NCBI RefSeq assembly: GCF_018595715.1
Contig: NZ_JAHEOJ010000017.1
Location: forward strand, 25,553-89,552
From: Glaciecola sp. XM2
GTDB lineage: Bacteria; Pseudomonadota; Gammaproteobacteria; Enterobacterales; Alteromonadaceae
DNA: 64,000 nucleotides
Direction: 5' to 3'
A model generated the notes under the pieces. The model was not told the DNA's origin, made no database searches, and saw only the letters and a list, made by a program, of their open reading frames with translations. The translations under genes were made by a program, and so were the position numbers. Positions 54,533-63,991 of the stretch are shown here, piece by piece (the first letter of the stretch is position 1; each line of letters opens with the position of its first letter).

Positions 54533-55078
54533 ATGGCTTGGATATTAAAGTGTTGTGGCGATTATTTTCGTCTTTGCTTTTTTGCATGTGCTATTTTGTT
54601 GGGTCTACAAGTGCCCAATTTTATGGTGCAGTATGAGCAACGCGTTGACGCGCAGTTAATTGAGGCAAAAAGCGCCTTGTCGGGCTTTGCGTTTACCGCC
54701 AACCGATATTTTGAAGGCGACTTAAACAAGCTCATCGCGCATTACCGCGCCAGTGATGATGTCGTGTTTCAACAGGATGCGAACAGTATTGAGGGGATCG
54801 TCGAGCGAGTAGCTTACTTGGAACAAGAGTCAAACGCTCTCAATGTGTCATCTATACTAAAGGGGCTGCACATTGTACAACGTGCCTCTACAGACTTGTT
54901 CGCTGAAACCCTTGCCGCATTTGCCTTTAATGCGCCTTTATCGATAAACGGACTGTTGTGGGGGTTAAGCCTCGCGGTGTTTTTAATGCTTTTACTAGAT
55001 GGTAGTACTCGCTTATGTAAATCCGCCATAAAACGTCGTGGCGGTCACACTCACAATGCGACCTCGGGGCGCTCGTAA
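54533..55078 (+). CDS. DUF2937 membrane protein
   Basis: 181 aa with helices at about 12-30 and 135-155 and a soluble middle (about 32-130), matching the DUF2937 layout. Function unknown. It ends 3 bases before the acetyltransferase gene, with which it is probably co-transcribed. Confidence 0.85.
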   Translation: MAWILKCCGDYFRLCFFACAILLGLQVPNFMVQYEQRVDAQLIEAKSALSGFAFTANRYFEGDLNKLIAHYRASDDVVFQQDANSIEGIVERVAYLEQESNALNVSSILKGLHIVQRASTDLFAETLAAFAFNAPLSINGLLWGLSLAVFLMLLLDGSTRLCKSAIKRRGGHTHNATSGRS

Positions 55079-55081
55079 GAT

Positions 55082-55570
55082 ATGTCTGAATTAGAAAAAA
55101 TGCTGTCGGGTCAATGGTATTGCGCAACCGATAAAGAGCTCGTTGCACAGCGGGCGCAGGCAAAACGTCTTTGCTTTGATTACAATCAGCTCTCGGGTGA
55201 ACATAAATCTCAACGTAAAAAGATACTTAAAACACTGCTGCCCAATGTAAAAGGCGCGTGGATTGAGCCGCAGTTTTATTGTGATTATGGTTGTAATATA
55301 TATGCGCCTTCAGGTGTCTTTATTAATCATCATGTTACGATTTTGGATGGCGCAAATATTCATATTGGCAAGAATGTGTTGATTGGTCCTAATACGGTAA
55401 TAGCTGCCACATCCCATCATATGGATGCAGGTGAGCGAGCAAAAGGTATGTGTCGTTCAAAACCAATCACAATTGGAAGCGACGTGTGGATTGGTGCAAA
55501 TGTGACGATTTTGGGGGGTGTGAACATTGAGGACGGGGCGATAATCCCCGCGGGAAGCACTTTGCGATAA
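55082..55570 (+). CDS. Sugar O-acetyltransferase, C-terminally shortened
   Basis: Maltose/galactoside-type acetyltransferase: N-terminal Mac domain (about 1-55) and left-handed beta-helix hexapeptide repeats (about 70-162; NIHIGKNVLIGPNT, ITIGSDVWIGANVTILGG). Catalytic His in ATSHHMD is present. It stops after AIIPAGSTLR, where relatives (about 180-185 aa) continue with roughly 20-25 more residues of the final coil and NPAK-type tail. The downstream frames do not restore an obvious tail. It may be active as a shorter form or may be a recent truncation. Confidence 0.8.
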   Translation: MSELEKMLSGQWYCATDKELVAQRAQAKRLCFDYNQLSGEHKSQRKKILKTLLPNVKGAWIEPQFYCDYGCNIYAPSGVFINHHVTILDGANIHIGKNVLIGPNTVIAATSHHMDAGERAKGMCRSKPITIGSDVWIGANVTILGGVNIEDGAIIPAGSTLR

Positions 55571-55705
55571 GCGATTTTGCAGGATAAGGAAAAATTAAGC
55601 GATTTTGATTCTTGCAATCTTGTGTACAACTCGCATAATCATCACTAGCCAGCACGTTAAGTATCGATTCGTGTAAACAATAATAATAACTATGGAGCTC
55701 ATTCG

Positions 55706-57244
55706 ATGGAGCAAACTAAATCTACTTGGGTCACTCGTGCCCTCGATAAGGTAGAAGTCGTTGGAAATAAACTGCCTGACCCAGCTATGATTTTTTTCAT
55801 TTGCTTGGTTGTGGTGTGGACATTTTCTGCCCTTTTATCGCAAGTCTCATTTTCTGCCATTGACCCACGTACCGGCGAAGCAATTATTGTCAATAATTTG
55901 CTGACAGGGGACTCACTGGCCGACTTTTTAAGTCGAATGGTAACAATATTCACCGGCTTTGCTCCGCTTGGCGTTGTCCTTGTTGCGATGTTAGGTGTGG
56001 GTGTGGCTGAGCACTCTGGCTTCATCAGTGCCGGTTTAAAGCGCATGCTAGACTCTACTCCCCGTAGTTTGCTTACCCCCATGGTCGTGCTAGTTGCGAT
56101 TGTGAGTCATACCGCAACTGATGCTGGATACGTGCTTGTTATTCCATTGGCCGGTGTCATTTTTTATGCGATGGGAAGACATCCTCTAGCGGGCATCGCT
56201 GCTGCTTTTGCTGGTGTTAGTGGCGGCTTTTCCGCTAACTTTGTGCCCTCTGCGATTGACCCCTTACTGCAGAGCTTTACGCAAGAAGCCGCACGTATTA
56301 TCGACCCAGCAATTATGGTTAACCCATTAAACAACTGGTTCTTTAACTCAGCATCTTCGCTACTTGTTATTGGTATTGCTTGGTACCTAACCGATAAAGT
56401 CATTGAGCCGCGCCTCAAAAACGTAGAAGTGGATGGCGACCCCAAAGAAATTCCCAAGTTTGAAGATTTGAATCCAAAGCAAACCAAAGCGCTACGTTGG
56501 GCAGGTCTGTCTATGCTAGTGGGTATTATTACGTTAGTACTAGTGCTCATTCCTGAGACATCGCCTATGCGTGACGCGAACGGTGAATTAACCTCATTTT
56601 CTGCTCCTGTCATGCAGTCCATCGTGCCGATTATTTTCTTACTATTTTTAATACCCGGCGTGGTGTACGGCTACCTCTCGGGCACCTATCAAACGACTAA
56701 AGATATGATTGATAGTATGACCAAAGCCATGAATGGCATGAGCTACTATATTGTAATGGCGTTTTTCTGCGCCTTGTTTATTGATGCTTTTGGCAAATCA
56801 AACTTAGGCGCATTGTTGGCCATTGAAGGTGCGCAAGTATTAAAAGCACTATCGCTACCTGCCATGGTTACCATTGTTGGCATTGTCTTTTTAACGGCGT
56901 TTGTAAACTTGTTTGTGGGCTCTAGCTCGGCGAAATGGGCGTTACTTGGGCCAATCTTTGTGCCCATGCTGATGCAATTAGGGATCTCGCCTGACTTAGC
57001 GCAGATTGCGTATCGTGTAGGTGATTCATCAAGCAACATTGTGACGCCGTTATTACCTTATTTCCCACTTGTCGTGATTTACTGTCAACGCTATGTGAAG
57101 TCTACCGGCATCGGAACGTTGCTTTCACTGATGTTGCCGTTTAGCGTCGCGTTGCTTATATGTTGGACCGCGTTCTTGTTGATCTATTGGTCGATAGGCA
57201 TTCCGCTGGGAGTAGGCGCAAGTTACGTATATCCAGCGCCTTAA
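55706..57244 (+). CDS. AbgT-family transporter
   Basis: 512 aa, about 11-12 helices, AbgT family (p-aminobenzoyl-glutamate uptake or sulfonamide efflux). Signature segments: SHTATDAGYVLVIPL, GGFSANFVPSAIDPLL (about 172-187) and the C-terminal VGDSSSNIVTPLLPYFPL. Gene stands alone; terminator follows. Confidence 0.93.
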   Translation: MEQTKSTWVTRALDKVEVVGNKLPDPAMIFFICLVVVWTFSALLSQVSFSAIDPRTGEAIIVNNLLTGDSLADFLSRMVTIFTGFAPLGVVLVAMLGVGVAEHSGFISAGLKRMLDSTPRSLLTPMVVLVAIVSHTATDAGYVLVIPLAGVIFYAMGRHPLAGIAAAFAGVSGGFSANFVPSAIDPLLQSFTQEAARIIDPAIMVNPLNNWFFNSASSLLVIGIAWYLTDKVIEPRLKNVEVDGDPKEIPKFEDLNPKQTKALRWAGLSMLVGIITLVLVLIPETSPMRDANGELTSFSAPVMQSIVPIIFLLFLIPGVVYGYLSGTYQTTKDMIDSMTKAMNGMSYYIVMAFFCALFIDAFGKSNLGALLAIEGAQVLKALSLPAMVTIVGIVFLTAFVNLFVGSSSAKWALLGPIFVPMLMQLGISPDLAQIAYRVGDSSSNIVTPLLPYFPLVVIYCQRYVKSTGIGTLLSLMLPFSVALLICWTAFLLIYWSIGIPLGVGASYVYPAP

Positions 57245-57267
57245 GCGCAAGGATATAAAGTCATTGC

Positions 57268-57301
57268 AAAGGGCGTTGTGTAAAAACAACGCCCTTTTTC
57301 T
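57268..57301 (+). terminator. Rho-independent terminator of the AbgT gene
   Basis: Perfect 12-bp stem AAAGGGCGTTGT/ACAACGCCCTTT with a six-base loop and T-rich tail. Confidence 0.92.
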
Positions 57302-57505
57302 TTGTTTAAGATATAAAACCATTGCTGTTAATCACAAGGTTTGTTACAACGTGTCTAACGCCACAGTAATACGCTGGCGATTCGCAGTAAGGGATGCAAT
57401 AACGCCGACAGAACGCGGGTTTACGCGCAATAATAAACGTTTCTCTACTAATACATTTTAAAGCTTTGTCGACCCGAAGCTTGCCCTTAATCAGTTAAGA
57501 AAAAT

Positions 57506-58591
57506 ATGCAAAAAGATAGTATAAATAATCTCCATGTTGCCTCCGAGCAGGTGCTTATCACGCCTGAGCAGTTGGCCGTCGAACTACCTATGACCGATAA
57601 GGCTAGGGCTTATGTGCAAGATTCCCGCGCCATCATTTCAGATATCATCCATGGTAAAGACCATCGCTTACTCGTCGTGTGCGGACCTTGCTCCATACAT
57701 GACGTAGATGCCGCCAAAGAATATGCCTTAAAACTCAAAGAGCTACACGAATCGTGCAAAGATACGTTGTTTGTTGTAATGCGCGTGTACTTTGAAAAGC
57801 CCCGCACAACGACTGGCTGGAAAGGCTTGATTAACGACCCGCACATCGATGATTCGTTTGATATCGATACCGGTATCCGCCGCGCTAGAGAACTATTGAA
57901 TTGGTTAGCCGAACTTGAAATTCCGGTCGCTACTGAAGCGTTAGACCCTATCAGCCCTCAATATCTGTCTGAGTTTTTCAGTTGGTCGGCGATTGGTGCT
58001 CGCACCTCTGAGTCGCAAACGCACAGAGAAATGGCCAGTGGCTTGTCTATGCCGGTTGGCTTTAAAAACGGTACCGATGGCAACCTTGATATTGCAATTA
58101 ACGCGCTTAAGTCAGCGGCCTCTGGCCATAGCTTTATGGGGATTAATAAACAAGGCCAAGTGAGCATTATTAAAACCGAAGGCAATCCAGATGGACACAT
58201 TATATTGCGCGGCGGCAAGCAGCCAAATTACGATTCGGTGTGTGTTGCACAGTGCGAAGAAGAGCTCAACAATGCCGGCGTGAAAGCGGCATTGGTGGTT
58301 GATTGTAGCCATGCGAACTCATCAAAAGACTATCGTCGCCAGCCATTGGTAGCTGAAAACGTTGTTAATCAAATTCTAGAAGGTAACCAGTCAATCATTG
58401 GTATTATGTTAGAAAGCCACTTGATTGAAGGTAATCAGCCTACCGCTGGCAAAACAGCCAAAGAGCTAGAGTATGGTAAATCGATTACCGATGGCTGTAT
58501 TAGCTGGGATCAAACTCAACGCTCGGTGCTAAACGCTCGTGAAAAGCTTATTACTGTGCTTCCTATGCGTTTGCAAAAGCGTCAGGCCTAA
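57506..58591 (+). CDS. aroF: 3-deoxy-7-phosphoheptulonate (DAHP) synthase
   Basis: 361 aa class I DAHP synthase, the first step of the shikimate pathway. Conserved [42 protein letters not shown], and [12 protein letters not shown]. Linkage with tyrA suggests the tyrosine-sensitive AroF isoenzyme; feedback type cannot be read with certainty. Stop overlaps the tyrA ATG by one base. Confidence 0.95.
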   Translation: MQKDSINNLHVASEQVLITPEQLAVELPMTDKARAYVQDSRAIISDIIHGKDHRLLVVCGPCSIHDVDAAKEYALKLKELHESCKDTLFVVMRVYFEKPRTTTGWKGLINDPHIDDSFDIDTGIRRARELLNWLAELEIPVATEALDPISPQYLSEFFSWSAIGARTSESQTHREMASGLSMPVGFKNGTDGNLDIAINALKSAASGHSFMGINKQGQVSIIKTEGNPDGHIILRGGKQPNYDSVCVAQCEEELNNAGVKAALVVDCSHANSSKDYRRQPLVAENVVNQILEGNQSIIGIMLESHLIEGNQPTAGKTAKELEYGKSITDGCISWDQTQRSVLNAREKLITVLPMRLQKRQA

Positions 58592-59739
58592 TGTCTGACC
58601 GTTCGTTTGAGCAACAGCTCGCTGATCTCAGAGCACAAATCGATGAGGCCGATAGCGAGCTGGTAGATTTGTTGCGCAAGCGCACAGAAATCACTAAGCA
58701 AATTGGTCAGTTAAAAAGCGAACATGCGCTGCCCATTTATGTGCCTGAGCGTGAAAAAGTGCTAATAGAAGCAAGGCGCAAACAAGCCGCTGCAGCTGGA
58801 GTATCTGAAGACTTAGTCGAAGATATTCTACGTCGCATGATGCGTGATTCTTATCATTCACAACATGCTAAATATGCCTGTATCAATCCAGATGTTAAGA
58901 AAATTGTTGTCATTGGCGGTAAGGGAGCGCTAGGTTCGGTCTTGGTCGGTTTGTTTGAGCAAAGCGGATACCCTGTCTATGCCCTTGATAAAGAGGACTG
59001 GGCAGATGCATCGGCACATTTACACGATGCTGATCTGGTTATTATAGCCGTTCCGATTAACCTAACCTGTGAAATAATTTCTCAGCTACCTAAGCTTAAA
59101 GATGATTGCATTTTAGCGGATGTCACCAGTATCAAAGGCGCACCGCTTGCTGCGATGTTAGAGGCTCATGCTGGTCCAGTATTGGGTCTACATCCAATGT
59201 TTGGACCAGATGCACCTGGCATGATTAAGCAGGTAGTCGTGGTATGTGAGGGCAGAGGCGCACAGCAGTACCAATGGCTGCTGGACCAAATGGAGCTATG
59301 GGGCGGCTCGCTTTATCATAGCAGCGCGCAAGAGCATGACCACGCGATGGCTTACATTCAGGTTATGCGACATTTCAGTACCTTTGTATATGGTAAACAT
59401 CTACAGCAAGAAAATCCAAAGCTGCAAGATCTTATTGCTTTTAGTTCTCCCATCTATCGACTTGAATTAGCCATGGTAGGGCGTTTGTTTGCGCAATCTG
59501 GACAGCTTTATGCCGACATTATCTTCAGTAATAAAGAAAGTATTTCGTTGTTAAAAAGTTTTAGTGCGCGCTTTGCCGAAGCGATCACCTTGCTTGAAAA
59601 GGGCGATAAATCTGCCTTTATTGGCCAGTTTGAAGAGGCTGCCGAATGGTTTGGCGATTATGCCACACTGTGTTTGACTGACAGCAAAAAGATGTTGTTA
59701 AAAGCCGACGACAGTCACTTGTTGCGAACCTTCAAATAA
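58591..59739 (+). CDS. tyrA: Bifunctional chorismate mutase / prephenate dehydrogenase
   Basis: 382 aa: AroQ chorismate mutase (about 1-90, [19 protein letters not shown]) and prephenate dehydrogenase (about 100-380) with NAD motif [14 protein letters not shown] and [13 protein letters not shown]. Makes 4-hydroxyphenylpyruvate for tyrosine. TAATG overlap with aroF. Confidence 0.97.
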   Translation: MSDRSFEQQLADLRAQIDEADSELVDLLRKRTEITKQIGQLKSEHALPIYVPEREKVLIEARRKQAAAAGVSEDLVEDILRRMMRDSYHSQHAKYACINPDVKKIVVIGGKGALGSVLVGLFEQSGYPVYALDKEDWADASAHLHDADLVIIAVPINLTCEIISQLPKLKDDCILADVTSIKGAPLAAMLEAHAGPVLGLHPMFGPDAPGMIKQVVVVCEGRGAQQYQWLLDQMELWGGSLYHSSAQEHDHAMAYIQVMRHFSTFVYGKHLQQENPKLQDLIAFSSPIYRLELAMVGRLFAQSGQLYADIIFSNKESISLLKSFSARFAEAITLLEKGDKSAFIGQFEEAAEWFGDYATLCLTDSKKMLLKADDSHLLRTFK

Positions 59740-59803
59740 CACGCTTAAGGCATGCACAAACGAGTAAGATTTCTCTTATCGTATGCACACCGTCAATTAC
59801 ATC

Positions 59804-60997
59804 CTAGTCACTGTGTTTTTGTGTAAGGGCCTGGGTGGCAGCCACGCGAGTAGGGGAGACTTCTTCTACTGGATAACAACCTAAGACTTTAAAATAGCGC
59901 GTCATACCTCTGAGGGTATCAATGGCTTGATGCATCGGGCCGTCTTCTATATTGCCTTCCATATCTAAATAAAACATCTCTTCCCAAGGGTTGCCATTAA
60001 TTGGGCGAGACTCTAGCTTGGTCATATTAATGCCATGCTGTTTTAACACCATTAAGGCATCTACAAGTGCACCGGCTGTTTGTACGGTTGACATGATCAC
60101 TGTGGTTTTTGCCGGCACCTGCAGGGGCACTTTAATTGCTCGGCTAGCGACAACAATAAAGCGACTATGATTTTCTTTTTGGTTGGCAAGGTTAGATTGA
60201 GTGGCACGCAAATTATAGAGCTTGCCACCGGCTTCAGAGCCAATTGCGGCAACATCGCTTTGCATTAACTCAGCGACCTTCATCATAGCGGCAGAAGTGC
60301 TGTCACAAGGTTTGACCTCAACGTTGCCTAAGTCAGCCAAAAAGTGGCTGCACTGGGCAAAGACTTGTGGATGCGCATAAAGGGTTTTGATTTTTTCTGC
60401 TTTAACGTCTTTATGCACCAACAGTGCATGATTAATCGGGTGAGTTAACTCTCCGATAATGTTTAAGCGTGTATGCTGGAGTTGGTCATAAACTTCGTTG
60501 ATACTGCCTGAAGAGGTATTTTCGATAGGCAGTACAGCATAATCAGCAGTATTATTTTCTACGCTTTGAATGATTTGAGCAAAACTATCGCAGCCAATTT
60601 CCACAAGCTCTCCGCTTCTGCGGGCAAAGTATTTTTGCGTAGCAAGGTAACTGTAAGAGCCCTTTTCACCTAAAAAGGCAACGCGATTAATGGGTAGTTG
60701 TGAGTCAGGGTTTGCCCATTGTGCCAGCATCGACTGTTGGTTGAGCACCGAATCTTCAATGATGACGTGAAAAAGCTTAGTAACAAAGTGCGGGTCAAGG
60801 CCCACGCTTTGTCCTTGTTTGATTAAGCGTATCAACAACTGCTCTTCACGCACTTGGTCGCGCACAGGAATATGATGTTTTACTTTAGTTTTGGCCACTT
60901 CCATTGTCAGCTTTTGTCTAGCGGCAATGGTTTCAAGTAACTGCTTGTCGGTTTCGGTAATTGCAATACGAAGTTGTTCTAATGGGTCGGTGGCCAA
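59804..60997 (-). CDS. pheA: Bifunctional chorismate mutase / prephenate dehydratase
   Basis: 397 aa: AroQ chorismate mutase (1-90), prephenate dehydratase (about 107-285; PIENTSSGSINEVYD) and regulatory ACT domain (about 297-385; ESRPINGNPWEEMFYLDMEG). Starts at TTG 60997 with AGGA seven bases upstream; an in-frame TAG lies upstream, so no longer form exists. Convergent with aroF-tyrA, as in E. coli. The short 5' region has no pheL-type leader. Confidence 0.97.
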   Translation of the reverse strand: MATDPLEQLRIAITETDKQLLETIAARQKLTMEVAKTKVKHHIPVRDQVREEQLLIRLIKQGQSVGLDPHFVTKLFHVIIEDSVLNQQSMLAQWANPDSQLPINRVAFLGEKGSYSYLATQKYFARRSGELVEIGCDSFAQIIQSVENNTADYAVLPIENTSSGSINEVYDQLQHTRLNIIGELTHPINHALLVHKDVKAEKIKTLYAHPQVFAQCSHFLADLGNVEVKPCDSTSAAMMKVAELMQSDVAAIGSEAGGKLYNLRATQSNLANQKENHSRFIVVASRAIKVPLQVPAKTTVIMSTVQTAGALVDALMVLKQHGINMTKLESRPINGNPWEEMFYLDMEGNIEDGPMHQAIDTLRGMTRYFKVLGCYPVEEVSPTRVAATQALTQKHSD

Positions 60998-61057
60998 GGG
61001 GTGTTCCTGCTAATGCTGAGCTCAAAAGCGCAATGTGTTTTTTATGATGTGCTCGTT

Positions 61058-61086
61058 AATGTATGCAAGCCAAGCAGCGATGTCAA
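61058..61086 (-). promoter_or_regulatory. Sigma70 promoter of pheA
   Basis: TTGACA (61086-61081), 17-base spacer, TACATT (61063-61058): a strong match. A start near 61050 gives a leader of only about 53 bases, too short for a phenylalanine attenuator. Confidence 0.78.
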
Positions 61087-61106
61087 TGCCACGATTGGTG
61101 AATGGA

Positions 61107-61127
61107 CGACAATTACTTAAATTGTCG
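61107..61127. repeat. 21-bp palindrome upstream of the pheA promoter
   Basis: CGACAATTACTTAAATTGTCG: perfect 8-bp arms around five bases, 21 bases upstream of the pheA -35. AT-rich and without a T run, so an operator is more likely than a terminator. Ligand unknown. Confidence 0.55.
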
Positions 61128-61160
61128 GTAAATTGTATCGTGTTGAGGTAATAAACCGGT

Positions 61161-61973
61161 TTATGAGCCTTCTTTTTGGTCTAAAAGATTCACAAGAATG
61201 GCGCGCACCTCATCTGATTCGAAAGGTTTGTCACACAATGCGTTCACACCGGTTTGCTGAATATTGGTCATATGCGCACTACTAGTGGATTCTGAGGTGA
61301 CCATAATGATTGGAATATGCGTGGTAAGCGGATTAAAACGAATGTATTCAGAGAGCTCTCTGCCATCCATTTCAGGCATATTATAATCGGTGACGACTAG
61401 GTCGAACTCTTGGTCCTTTAAAAAGGTCAGTGCATGGGCGCCGTTTTCGGCTTCGGTAATTTGCTCAATACCCATATTTTCGAGCACACGTTTAATGTGA
61501 TTGCGGGCAAGGCGACTATCATCAACGAGCAACACACGAACATGGTTAATATCGAATAGTGATAAATCAAGCTCTTCGGTATTCAGTAACTGCAAGCTTG
61601 TGTTAAGCGCTCGATGAAGATGTATTGGCTCAAAAGGTTTTGGCAAAATAGCGGCCACACCAGATTGTTTAAACTTTTCCAGTTTTTGCACGCTAGTTTC
61701 ACTAGAAACAAGCATAAACGGGACGTTGCTTGTTGAAACGTCATTTTTTAAAGATTCGAGGATATCTAAACCGCTACCATCCGCCAGATACATGGCGCTG
61801 ACAACGATATCGACATTATGCTTTGCAATTTCTTCTTTTGCTTGTGCCACATTCTTGACGATATCTACGCCATGAACATCTTCTCTGGTCAGCAATCCTT
61901 TTATGATCTTCGCCTGCGTGTCTGATGGCTCTACCAAAAGGATATGTAAATCTGAAATCAACAAGTTTTGCAT
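61161..61973 (-). CDS. Tandem-receiver response regulator, first receiver degenerate
   Basis: 270 aa made of two receiver domains and no output domain. REC2 (about 145-265) is complete: VDDSR, phosphoacceptor D196 in VVTDYNMPEMDG, VTSES and CDKPFE. REC1 (about 9-128) keeps Lys112 (LPKPFEP) but has Ala60 where the phosphoacceptor Asp should be (VVSAMYL) and EPSD in place of the acidic pair, so it should not be phosphorylated. Probably a CheY-like or scaffold regulator; no histidine kinase is adjacent. Confidence 0.9.
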   Translation of the reverse strand: MQNLLISDLHILLVEPSDTQAKIIKGLLTREDVHGVDIVKNVAQAKEEIAKHNVDIVVSAMYLADGSGLDILESLKNDVSTSNVPFMLVSSETSVQKLEKFKQSGVAAILPKPFEPIHLHRALNTSLQLLNTEELDLSLFDINHVRVLLVDDSRLARNHIKRVLENMGIEQITEAENGAHALTFLKDQEFDLVVTDYNMPEMDGRELSEYIRFNPLTTHIPIIMVTSESTSSAHMTNIQQTGVNALCDKPFESDEVRAILVNLLDQKEGS

Positions 61974-62009
61974 TAAATAGTCTCTTTTATCTTTTTATAT
62001 TCAAAGTGT

Positions 62010-62330
62010 TTAACCACCTGCAAGCTTCACTTTCATGCCTTTGCTTTCGAGGATCTGTTTGAGCTTATCGCGAACATCACCTTGAATTTCAATATTGAAG
62101 TCTTTGACCGCGCCACCGCATCCACACTGCTTTTTAAGCAAAGAGCAAAGTGATTTAAGCTCATCCTTACTCATCCCCAAACCTTCAATACTGCTAACGC
62201 CTTTGCCTTTTTTACCTTTAGTAATGCGCTTTATGCGCACTATACCATCGGTTTGCGGGGCGCTTTCTTGAGGCTTTTTCTCATCTATTCGTCCAACGCC
62301 GGTGCTATATACTAATTTCGAATCGCTCAT
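62010..62330 (-). CDS. yciH: SUI1/eIF1-like translation factor YciH
   Basis: 106 aa, eIF1/SUI1 fold (about 30-106; IKRITKGKKGKGVSSIEGL, LKKQCGCGGAVKDFNIEIQGD). Bacterial YciH acts at translation initiation under stress. Normal length. The gene lies 103 bases from the inverted repeat of the IS110-family element on the other side of its promoter region. Confidence 0.95.
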   Translation of the reverse strand: MSDSKLVYSTGVGRIDEKKPQESAPQTDGIVRIKRITKGKKGKGVSSIEGLGMSKDELKSLCSLLKKQCGCGGAVKDFNIEIQGDVRDKLKQILESKGMKVKLAGG

Positions 62331-62433
62331 TATCTTATTTCGCTGAAAAGTCAGCGCCTTATCTACGTTTGTTATTCAAATATAATGCCAAGACTTACAA
62401 ATCTAGCGCCTAGACTTTAATTATAGTGTTGGT

Positions 62434-62444
62434 ATGACTCCCTT
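62434..62444 (+). repeat. Subterminal inverted repeat, transposase 3' side
   Basis: ATGACTCCCTT; perfect inverted copy of 63981-63991. Confidence 0.9.
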
Positions 62445-62445
62445 T

Positions 62446-62730
62446 GTCAAGTTTGACAAAACAATCCTGTGACATTCTTTCGGTCCATAAGATATTTAAA
62501 AATTAAGCTAACGCATCAGATGAGGCAGTATTGTCGTCGGTTTACATGCTGGTATCCGTAGGTTACTTATTTTTCAATAAGCAGAGCTGACCTTACTTTT
62601 TCCGCCGCAGTGCCTTCTCATCACTCTATGTTCGTGGGTCAAAAACGTGTTGTTTATTGCCTTCCTAACACCCTCGGAGGTTGCACCACATCCGCGGCCT
62701 GATCTAAATGCGCTAGCTTAAAACTCTTTA
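62446..62730 (-). ncRNA. Putative seek/bridge (guide) RNA region of the IS1111 element
   Basis: Non-coding stretch between the transposase stop and the inverted repeat, on the transposase strand. IS110-family elements encode a structured RNA that recognises donor and target DNA, and in the IS1111 group it lies in this 3' position. The exact RNA ends and loops were not assigned; the call is from element architecture. Confidence 0.65.
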
Positions 62731-63885
62731 TCATGCTGGCACTCTACTAGTGCGCAATTTTGGATTGACCGGTGTGAGTACCACTTCTTTGGTAATCGCC
62801 CATATGTAAGCCGCCATCTCCCTGGCAATCGCTGCAATGATTAAATTGTAGTGTTTGCCCTGCTTACTCATGCGTTGATAGCGCTTGCACAATCGTAGTT
62901 GCGCCTTCCAAGCAATGTCCAAAATATCTTTGGGTAAGCACTCTTGTCGCTTTTGTAACTCGGTAGAGATATTAGCGGCGAATCGGTAACTATGAGCGCC
63001 TTCGATAAGTAATCGTCGTGCACGGCCATTACCTGTTTTGGTAATGGCCCCAATACGGCGTTTACCACCAGAGGAATGTTCTGAGGGCACCAGACCTAAA
63101 TAACTCATTAGCTTTCTTGGGTGGTCAAAGCGGGTTAAATCACCCAGCTCAGCCACTACACCAACAGCAACCAATAGTCTTACTCCTCGCATAGATTGAA
63201 TCGCCTTGACCACAGGATAATAGCGCCACTGACGTACTTGATGTTCAAGTTCATTATCGAGTCGCTCTAAGCGCTGTATTCGTTCAGTGATGGTTTGAAT
63301 GTATTCTTGTAACACGATGTGCTGTGCAGGATGCGGCAGTACCATTTCAGTGAGCCAACGAAGGTGTTTCTTAGACCAGTTAGCCACTCCGTCGTAGTGA
63401 ATATTGTTTCGCAGCAAAAGTGCCTTTAATTGGTACTTTGCATCCTTTAAATCTTTCATGGCTGTTTCACGGCCACGAGATAAATCACGTACAGCCTCAT
63501 CTTCCGGCTCGGGGACATAGATGGGGGATAGATCTTCAGATTTTAGTAATTTCACGAGCTTAAGTGCATCGCGTCTATCGGTCTTTATTTTATCACCAGG
63601 CTTTTTAGGAATGAGTGACGGCGCTACCACATAACAACAATGACCTAAGCTGGTGATAAACCGATAAATCCAATAGCCACAAGGGCCTGCTTCGTAAACA
63701 AAGTGCAGAGTTGCGTTTGGGTATTTGGATTCAAACTGACGCACAAGCTTTTTCACGCTTACTTTTGAAGAGGCTATGCGTCCCATATGAACCGGTGCTT
63801 TCCCTCTACCATCTTCGCAATACGCCACTTCGTGAAATTCTTTATGAGTATCCAATCCAATAAAAATTATGCTATGTTTATTCAT
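62731..63885 (-). CDS. IS110-family (IS1111 group) DEDD transposase
   Basis: 384 aa RuvC-like recombinase. DEDD residues D12 (GLDTHKE), E65 (YEAG), D103 and D106 (KTDRRDA) are intact; the C-terminal Tnp_20 domain (about 225-340; SMRGVRLLVAVGVVAELGD) carries the catalytic Ser in PSEHSSGG. ATG 63885 follows TTTGGAG six bases upstream and is preferred over an in-frame codon 12 residues earlier. No frameshift or stop, so it appears functional. Confidence 0.95.
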   Translation of the reverse strand: MNKHSIIFIGLDTHKEFHEVAYCEDGRGKAPVHMGRIASSKVSVKKLVRQFESKYPNATLHFVYEAGPCGYWIYRFITSLGHCCYVVAPSLIPKKPGDKIKTDRRDALKLVKLLKSEDLSPIYVPEPEDEAVRDLSRGRETAMKDLKDAKYQLKALLLRNNIHYDGVANWSKKHLRWLTEMVLPHPAQHIVLQEYIQTITERIQRLERLDNELEHQVRQWRYYPVVKAIQSMRGVRLLVAVGVVAELGDLTRFDHPRKLMSYLGLVPSEHSSGGKRRIGAITKTGNGRARRLLIEGAHSYRFAANISTELQKRQECLPKDILDIAWKAQLRLCKRYQRMSKQGKHYNLIIAAIAREMAAYIWAITKEVVLTPVNPKLRTSRVPA

Positions 63886-63980
63886 GCTAGTCTCCAAATT
63901 TATATAATGTTTAATCGACAATTATTTATGGCACTGGCTATTGTAGCTAACCCACGAAAATGCGGAGACTAGCACTTTTG

Positions 63981-63991
63981 AAGGGAGTCAT
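63981..63991 (+). repeat. Subterminal inverted repeat, transposase 5' side
   Basis: AAGGGAGTCAT; perfect inverted copy of 62434-62444. Confidence 0.9.

Noticed and set aside
57418..57440. GTTTA...TAAAC inverted repeat upstream of aroF considered as a TyrR box
   Set aside because: The TyrR consensus is TGTAAA-N6-TTTACA; the arms here face the wrong way and are short.
59745..59800. Imperfect hairpin between convergent tyrA and pheA
   Set aside because: The stem has several mismatches and no T run on either strand; too weak to call a terminator.
60998..61057. Possible pheL leader peptide
   Set aside because: No start codon followed by Phe codons and no terminator/antiterminator pair in the short leader.
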